Origin: Actinotalea soli
Lineage (GTDB): Bacteria > Actinomycetota > Actinomycetes > Actinomycetales > Cellulomonadaceae
Reading direction: 5' to 3'
Assembly (NCBI RefSeq): GCF_017565425.1
Contig: NZ_JAGEMK010000001.1
Location: 862,984 to 926,983 of the forward strand
Length of the DNA: 64,000 bases
Below, one piece after another: positions 60,584 through 64,000 of this stretch. The notes under the pieces were generated by a model that saw only the letters and a program-made list of their open reading frames with translations, searched no databases and had not been told where the DNA came from. Both the position numbers and the translations under genes were made by a program. Position 1 is the stretch's first letter. Each line of letters opens with the position of its first letter.

Positions 60584-60976
60584 CTACGCCGTGGGCGGCT
60601 CGTCCTTGCCGGCCTCCTCGAGGGCGTCGGCCTCCTCCTTGGTCGCGTGGACGGCGCCGTCGGCGTGCTCGGGCGGGCCGTAGACCGTGTAGAGGATGAG
60701 CGGGTTCTTGCCCGTGTTGACGAAGTTGTGCGTACGGCCGGCCGGGACGACGACGAGGTCCCCCGCGACGACCTTGCGGGTCTGCCCCGAGACGATCGCC
60801 TCGCCCGTGCCGCTGACGAAGGACAGGATCTGGTCGATGTCCTCGTGGACCTCCTCGCCGATCTCCCCACCCGGCGGGATGGTCATGACGACGAGCTGCG
60901 AGTGCTTGCCCGTCCACAGGACGCGGCGGAAGTCCGCGCTCTGCTCGGCGACGGTCGCGATCGTGAAGTGCTCCAT
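60584..60976 (-). CDS. Cupin-domain protein
   Basis: 130 residues. A single cupin barrel: PPGGEIGEEVHEDIDQILSFVSGTGEAIV is motif 1 (Glu/His ligands), VVPAGRTHNFVNTG is motif 2. Similar small cupins are annotated as mannose-6-phosphate isomerase-like, but no substrate can be assigned here. ATG 60976 has GGGAG upstream. The acidic C-terminal tail is extra. Confidence 0.85.
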   Translation of the reverse strand: MEHFTIATVAEQSADFRRVLWTGKHSQLVVMTIPPGGEIGEEVHEDIDQILSFVSGTGEAIVSGQTRKVVAGDLVVVPAGRTHNFVNTGKNPLILYTVYGPPEHADGAVHATKEEADALEEAGKDEPPTA

Positions 60977-61129
60977 GGGCTGCTCCCTGGGTTGTCGGAG
61001 ACGAGGCGTGGCCGGGGTGCCGGTCGACGTCTGGGTCCTTGATACCTCCGCCGAGCGGCGACCGCGACCGCTCACGTGGCGGCCAGCGGTCCGTCGACCC
61101 GCCGAGAACCGGCGGGCCAGGACGAGGGG

Positions 61130-62275
61130 TCAGTCGTCGTGCGGAGCGGCCTGACGCGCCCCGGTGGACTCACGGAGCCGACGACCGCGTGCGACGTCGT
61201 CCGTGTGCTTCTTCTGCTTCTTCTCGCTCGCCGTGGTGTCCCGGGGCGGGAGCTGGATGCTCTTCTCGGCCGCGATGCCGGCCTGGAGCTCGCGACCGCG
61301 CTCGAGCTCGGCATCGAGCTCGGCCCCGAACAGCAGCGCGTTGTTTGTGATGTAGAGCCACAGGAGGAACACCACGACACCACCGAGGGCGCCGTAGGTC
61401 GCGTCGTAGTTCCCGAAGTTCGCCACGTAGAAGAAGAAGCCCACGGTCGCCAGCGCCCAGACGAGGATGGCGACCACGCTGCCCACGCTGAGCCACCGGA
61501 ACTTGGGCTGCTTGACGTTCGGGGTCGCGAAGTACAGCACCGCCACGGCCAGGACGACCAGCAGCACGACGACCGGCCACTTGGCGATGTTCCAGATGGT
61601 CACGGCCTGGCTGCTCAGCCCGATCGCCGCACCGAGGGCCTCGGCGACCCCGCCCGACAGCACCAGCGCGACGCAGATCGCCACGACCAGGAGCAGCAGG
61701 ACGAGGGTGACCAGCAGCATGATCGGTCGCAGCTTCCAGATCGGACGCCCCTCGTCGACCTCGTAGACCCGGTTCATCGCGCGGCCGAAGGCGTTGACGT
61801 AGTTCGACGCCGTCCAGAGGGCGACCGCGAGGCCCGTGATCAGGGCGAGCCCGGCGCCCTGCTGCCCCTCGGCCGCGGCGAGCAGCATGTCGATCACCGA
61901 CCCCTCGTCGGTCGGCACGTTCGCTCCCGCCTCCTCGATCGCGTCCTCGACGATCTGACGGCTGTTGCCGAACAGGGCGAGCAAGGAGAACAGAGCCAGG
62001 GCCGCCGGCGCGAGGGCCAGCACCGCCCAGTACGTCAGCCCAGCGGCGTTGTCGGTGCTCTCGTCACGGACGAACTCCCGCACCGTCCGCTTGAGCACGT
62101 AGCCCCAGGACGGCTTGGTGAGGTCCTTCGGCGACCCGGGCTTGCGCCGGTCGTCGGGGTGCGGGGCGCCAGCCTTGTCCACCGCACGATCCCCTTCAGG
62201 GTCCGAGGCGGTCGCGGCCCGGGCCCGGCGGCCGGCGTCGTCGTGCGGGGGGCTCGCGGCCTGGTGGCGGCTCAT
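61130..62275 (-). CDS. YihY/BrkB-family membrane protein
   Basis: 381 residues with six helices. The family start YVLKRTVREFVRDESTDNAAGLTYWAVLALAPAAL, LWTASNYVNAFGRAMNRVYEV and FLLWLYITNNALLFGAELDAELER are hallmarks of YihY/BrkB. The ~50-residue N-terminal and ~45-residue C-terminal tails are hydrophilic. Function of the family is not settled; it is not an RNase in most members. ATG 62275 has AGGAGA upstream. Confidence 0.9.
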   Translation of the reverse strand: MSRHQAASPPHDDAGRRARAATASDPEGDRAVDKAGAPHPDDRRKPGSPKDLTKPSWGYVLKRTVREFVRDESTDNAAGLTYWAVLALAPAALALFSLLALFGNSRQIVEDAIEEAGANVPTDEGSVIDMLLAAAEGQQGAGLALITGLAVALWTASNYVNAFGRAMNRVYEVDEGRPIWKLRPIMLLVTLVLLLLVVAICVALVLSGGVAEALGAAIGLSSQAVTIWNIAKWPVVVLLVVLAVAVLYFATPNVKQPKFRWLSVGSVVAILVWALATVGFFFYVANFGNYDATYGALGGVVVFLLWLYITNNALLFGAELDAELERGRELQAGIAAEKSIQLPPRDTTASEKKQKKHTDDVARGRRLRESTGARQAAPHDD

Positions 62276-62407
62276 CGGGGTCTCCTGGGGTCGTGGGTGG
62301 TGCTGCGGTCGGTCCGGACCGCGGTCACGGCCTGCCTCCCGAGCATCCCCCGGCTCGGGCCCGCTGTCGCGCGGAGATCTCGACGGGTCACGGTTCGGTC
62401 ACGAGGA

Positions 62408-62437
62408 TTGACAGCCCGGGGGCGCGGACGGGACTGT
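62408..62437 (+). promoter_or_regulatory. Promoter TTGACA-N18-GACTGT of the sugar-binding protein gene
   Basis: TTGACA (62408-62413) and GACTGT (62432-62437) with an 18-base spacer predict a start near 62444, directly before the first LacI-type operator. The 316-base gap 62276-62591 holds this promoter, two operators and the ribosome site. Confidence 0.55.
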
Positions 62438-62448
62438 TGGGCCACCGC

Positions 62449-62467
62449 ACTGAGACCGGTCTCATCG
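62449..62467. promoter_or_regulatory. LacI-type operator 1 (TGAGACCGGTCTCA)
   Basis: The 14-base palindrome at 62451-62464 has the central CCGG typical of LacI-family sites. It lies at the predicted transcription start of the solute-binding protein gene. Confidence 0.75.
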
Positions 62468-62491
62468 CCGAGACAGGATCTCCGGGCTCGA

Positions 62492-62510
62492 CGATGAGAC
62501 CGGTCTCAGT
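62492..62510. promoter_or_regulatory. LacI-type operator 2 (TGAGACCGGTCTCA)
   Basis: Identical palindrome at 62495-62508, centre 44 bases (about four helix turns) from operator 1. The two 19-base flanked copies are exact inverted repeats of each other. Confidence 0.75.
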
Positions 62511-62591
62511 TCGATCACGTGCACGGTCGTCGTCGTCCGACGACGACCACGGGTCGGCACCGCCGCCGCCCCTGAGACGAAGGAGTCAGAC

Positions 62592-63911
62592 GTGCGTACA
62601 ACCAGGAAGCCGTGGCTCACCGCCACCGTCGGCATGGCCGGCCTCGCCCTCATCGCCACCGGCTGCTCGAGCGGCACGGCGGACGGTGACGGAGAAGGCA
62701 GCGGCACCGGAGGCGAGGCCGGGGGCAGCGACGAGCAGATCACGCTGACCGTCGCGACCTTCAACGAGTTCGGGTACGAGGACCTCATCACCGAGTACAT
62801 GGAGCTCAACCCGAACATCACGGTCGAGCAGAAGAAGGCCGCCACGGCCGACGAGGCCCGGGACAACCTCAACACCCGCCTCGCCGCGGGCTCGGGGCTG
62901 TCCGACATCGAGGCCCTCGAGGTCGACTGGCTCGCCGAGCTCCTGCAGTACTCGGACAACTTCAACGACCTGAGCGACCCCGAGGTCGAGGGCCGCTGGC
63001 TCGACTGGAAGACCGAGGCCGCGACCACGGCCGACGGCAAGCTCATCGGCTACGGCACCGACGTCGGCCCCGAGGCCATCTGCTACCGCGCCGACCTGTT
63101 CGAGGAGGCCGGGCTGCCCACCGACCGCGAGGAGGTCGCCGACCTGCTCGAGGGTGACTGGGAGAACTACTTCTCGGTCGGCGAGGACTTCGTCGCCAGC
63201 TCCGACTCGGCATGGTTCGACTCGGCGGGCGCCACCTACCAGGCGATGATCAACCAGGTCGAGAACGCCTACGAGGAGGACGACGGCACGGTCATCGGGA
63301 TCGACCACCCGACCGTCCAGGACATCTACACCGACGTGCTCGACGCGAGCGTCGACCGTGAGCTGTCGGCCCACCTGGGCCAGTGGAGCGACGACTGGAA
63401 CGCCGCGTTCCAGAACGGTGCCTTCGCCACGATGGCCTGCCCCGGCTGGATGCTCGGCATCATCGAGGGCAACGCCGCAGGGGTCGAGGGCTGGGACATC
63501 GCCGACGTCTTCCCCAACGGTGGTGGCAACTGGGGCGGGTCCTACCTGACCGTCCCGACCCACACCGACCACCCCGAGGAGGCCAAGGCGCTCGCTCAGT
63601 GGCTGACCGCCCCGGAGCAGCAGGTCAAGGCCTTCGAGGCCAAGGGCACGTTCCCGAGCCAGATCGAGGCCCTCGAGAGCGACGAGCTGCTCGGCATGAG
63701 CAACGAGTTCTTCAACGACGCTCCCACCGGTCAGATCCTCGCCAACCGCGCCGACGCCGTGACGGCCACGCCGTTCAAGGGGCCGAACTACTTCGCCATC
63801 CACCAGACCGTCGCCGACGCCCTCACCCGGGTCGACGTCGACCAGACCGATGACGCCGACTCCTCCTGGGAGAAGGCCCTGATCGCCTACAACGAGCTCG
63901 GCCTCGACTGA
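62592..63911 (+). CDS. ABC sugar transporter substrate-binding lipoprotein
   Basis: 439 residues. GTG 62592 follows AAGGAG by 6 bases and opens on a lipoprotein signal with lipobox LIATGC. The mature part is a family-1 extracellular solute-binding protein: ITLTVATFNEFGYEDLITEY, GSGLSDIEALEVDWLAELL, FATMACPGWMLGIIEG, a Gly-rich WGGSYLTVPTHTDHPEEAKALAQWL and an EQQVKAFEAKGTFPSQ end. It would capture an oligosaccharide and pass it to permeases whose genes should lie just past the window. Two LacI-type operators precede it. Confidence 0.93.
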   Translation: MRTTRKPWLTATVGMAGLALIATGCSSGTADGDGEGSGTGGEAGGSDEQITLTVATFNEFGYEDLITEYMELNPNITVEQKKAATADEARDNLNTRLAAGSGLSDIEALEVDWLAELLQYSDNFNDLSDPEVEGRWLDWKTEAATTADGKLIGYGTDVGPEAICYRADLFEEAGLPTDREEVADLLEGDWENYFSVGEDFVASSDSAWFDSAGATYQAMINQVENAYEEDDGTVIGIDHPTVQDIYTDVLDASVDRELSAHLGQWSDDWNAAFQNGAFATMACPGWMLGIIEGNAAGVEGWDIADVFPNGGGNWGGSYLTVPTHTDHPEEAKALAQWLTAPEQQVKAFEAKGTFPSQIEALESDELLGMSNEFFNDAPTGQILANRADAVTATPFKGPNYFAIHQTVADALTRVDVDQTDDADSSWEKALIAYNELGLD

Positions 63912-63926
63912 CCCGCCAGGTGTGGT

Positions 63927-64000
<74 letters not shown>

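Overview
The window is high-GC DNA (about 70% by eye) with many GTG starts, a WhiB protein, LytR-CpsA-Psr proteins and -10-only leaderless promoters. This points to a Gram-positive actinomycete. A Micrococcales (Cellulomonas/Sanguibacter-like) host is my guess, not proven. I see no tRNA, rRNA, CRISPR array, insertion sequence or prophage. The last 74 bases are a G run followed by a C run, which looks like an assembly edge.

Region 1 (1-25307) is a cell-surface glycopolymer locus. It begins with the end of a membrane-anchored protein coupled to a secreted lysozyme-like protein with four ~104-residue repeats. A minus-strand operon follows (nitroreductase-like protein, TTG-started flippase-like protein, polysaccharide pyruvyl transferase, GT4), then further GT4 and GT2 enzymes, a GT2-GT4 fusion and a polyprenyl-phosphate-type GT2. 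A Wzm/Wzt-type ABC exporter follows. The region ends with a YfhO-like membrane protein, a double GT2, a methyltransferase, a truncated YfhO paralogue, rmlB and two tandem LCP proteins. Together these could make, modify, export and attach a wall polymer.

Region 2 (25272-36579) holds an acyltransferase, purE/purK, a GtrA protein, an OmpR-type two-component system, a divergent NarL-type two-component system and a MacB/FtsX-type ABC transporter.

Region 3 (36695-50941) has an EssC-like FHA/FtsK ATPase with no visible partner genes, a small membrane protein, whiB1 facing a PdtaS-type kinase, a DUF2505 protein, a LacI regulator, a flavodoxin, an aldo/keto reductase coupled to an M15 peptidase, glutamate dehydrogenase, an FAD-Rieske oxidoreductase and a NYN-domain protein.

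Region 4 (50979-64000) has a TspO-like membrane protein, a broken DUF6328 gene, a V4R/GAF/GGDEF/EAL protein, a metal-handling HMA-membrane-cupredoxin fusion next to a SufR-like regulator, an ArsR-type regulator with an 18-bp inverted-repeat operator, a divergent arsM/arsR pair, a Rho_N-like small protein, a methyltransferase, a cupin, a BrkB-like protein and a sugar-binding lipoprotein behind two LacI-type operators.

Recurring themes are leaderless promoters (TAnnnT 6-8 bases before the start codon), 4-bp stop/start overlaps in operons, and convergent genes whose 3' ends overlap.
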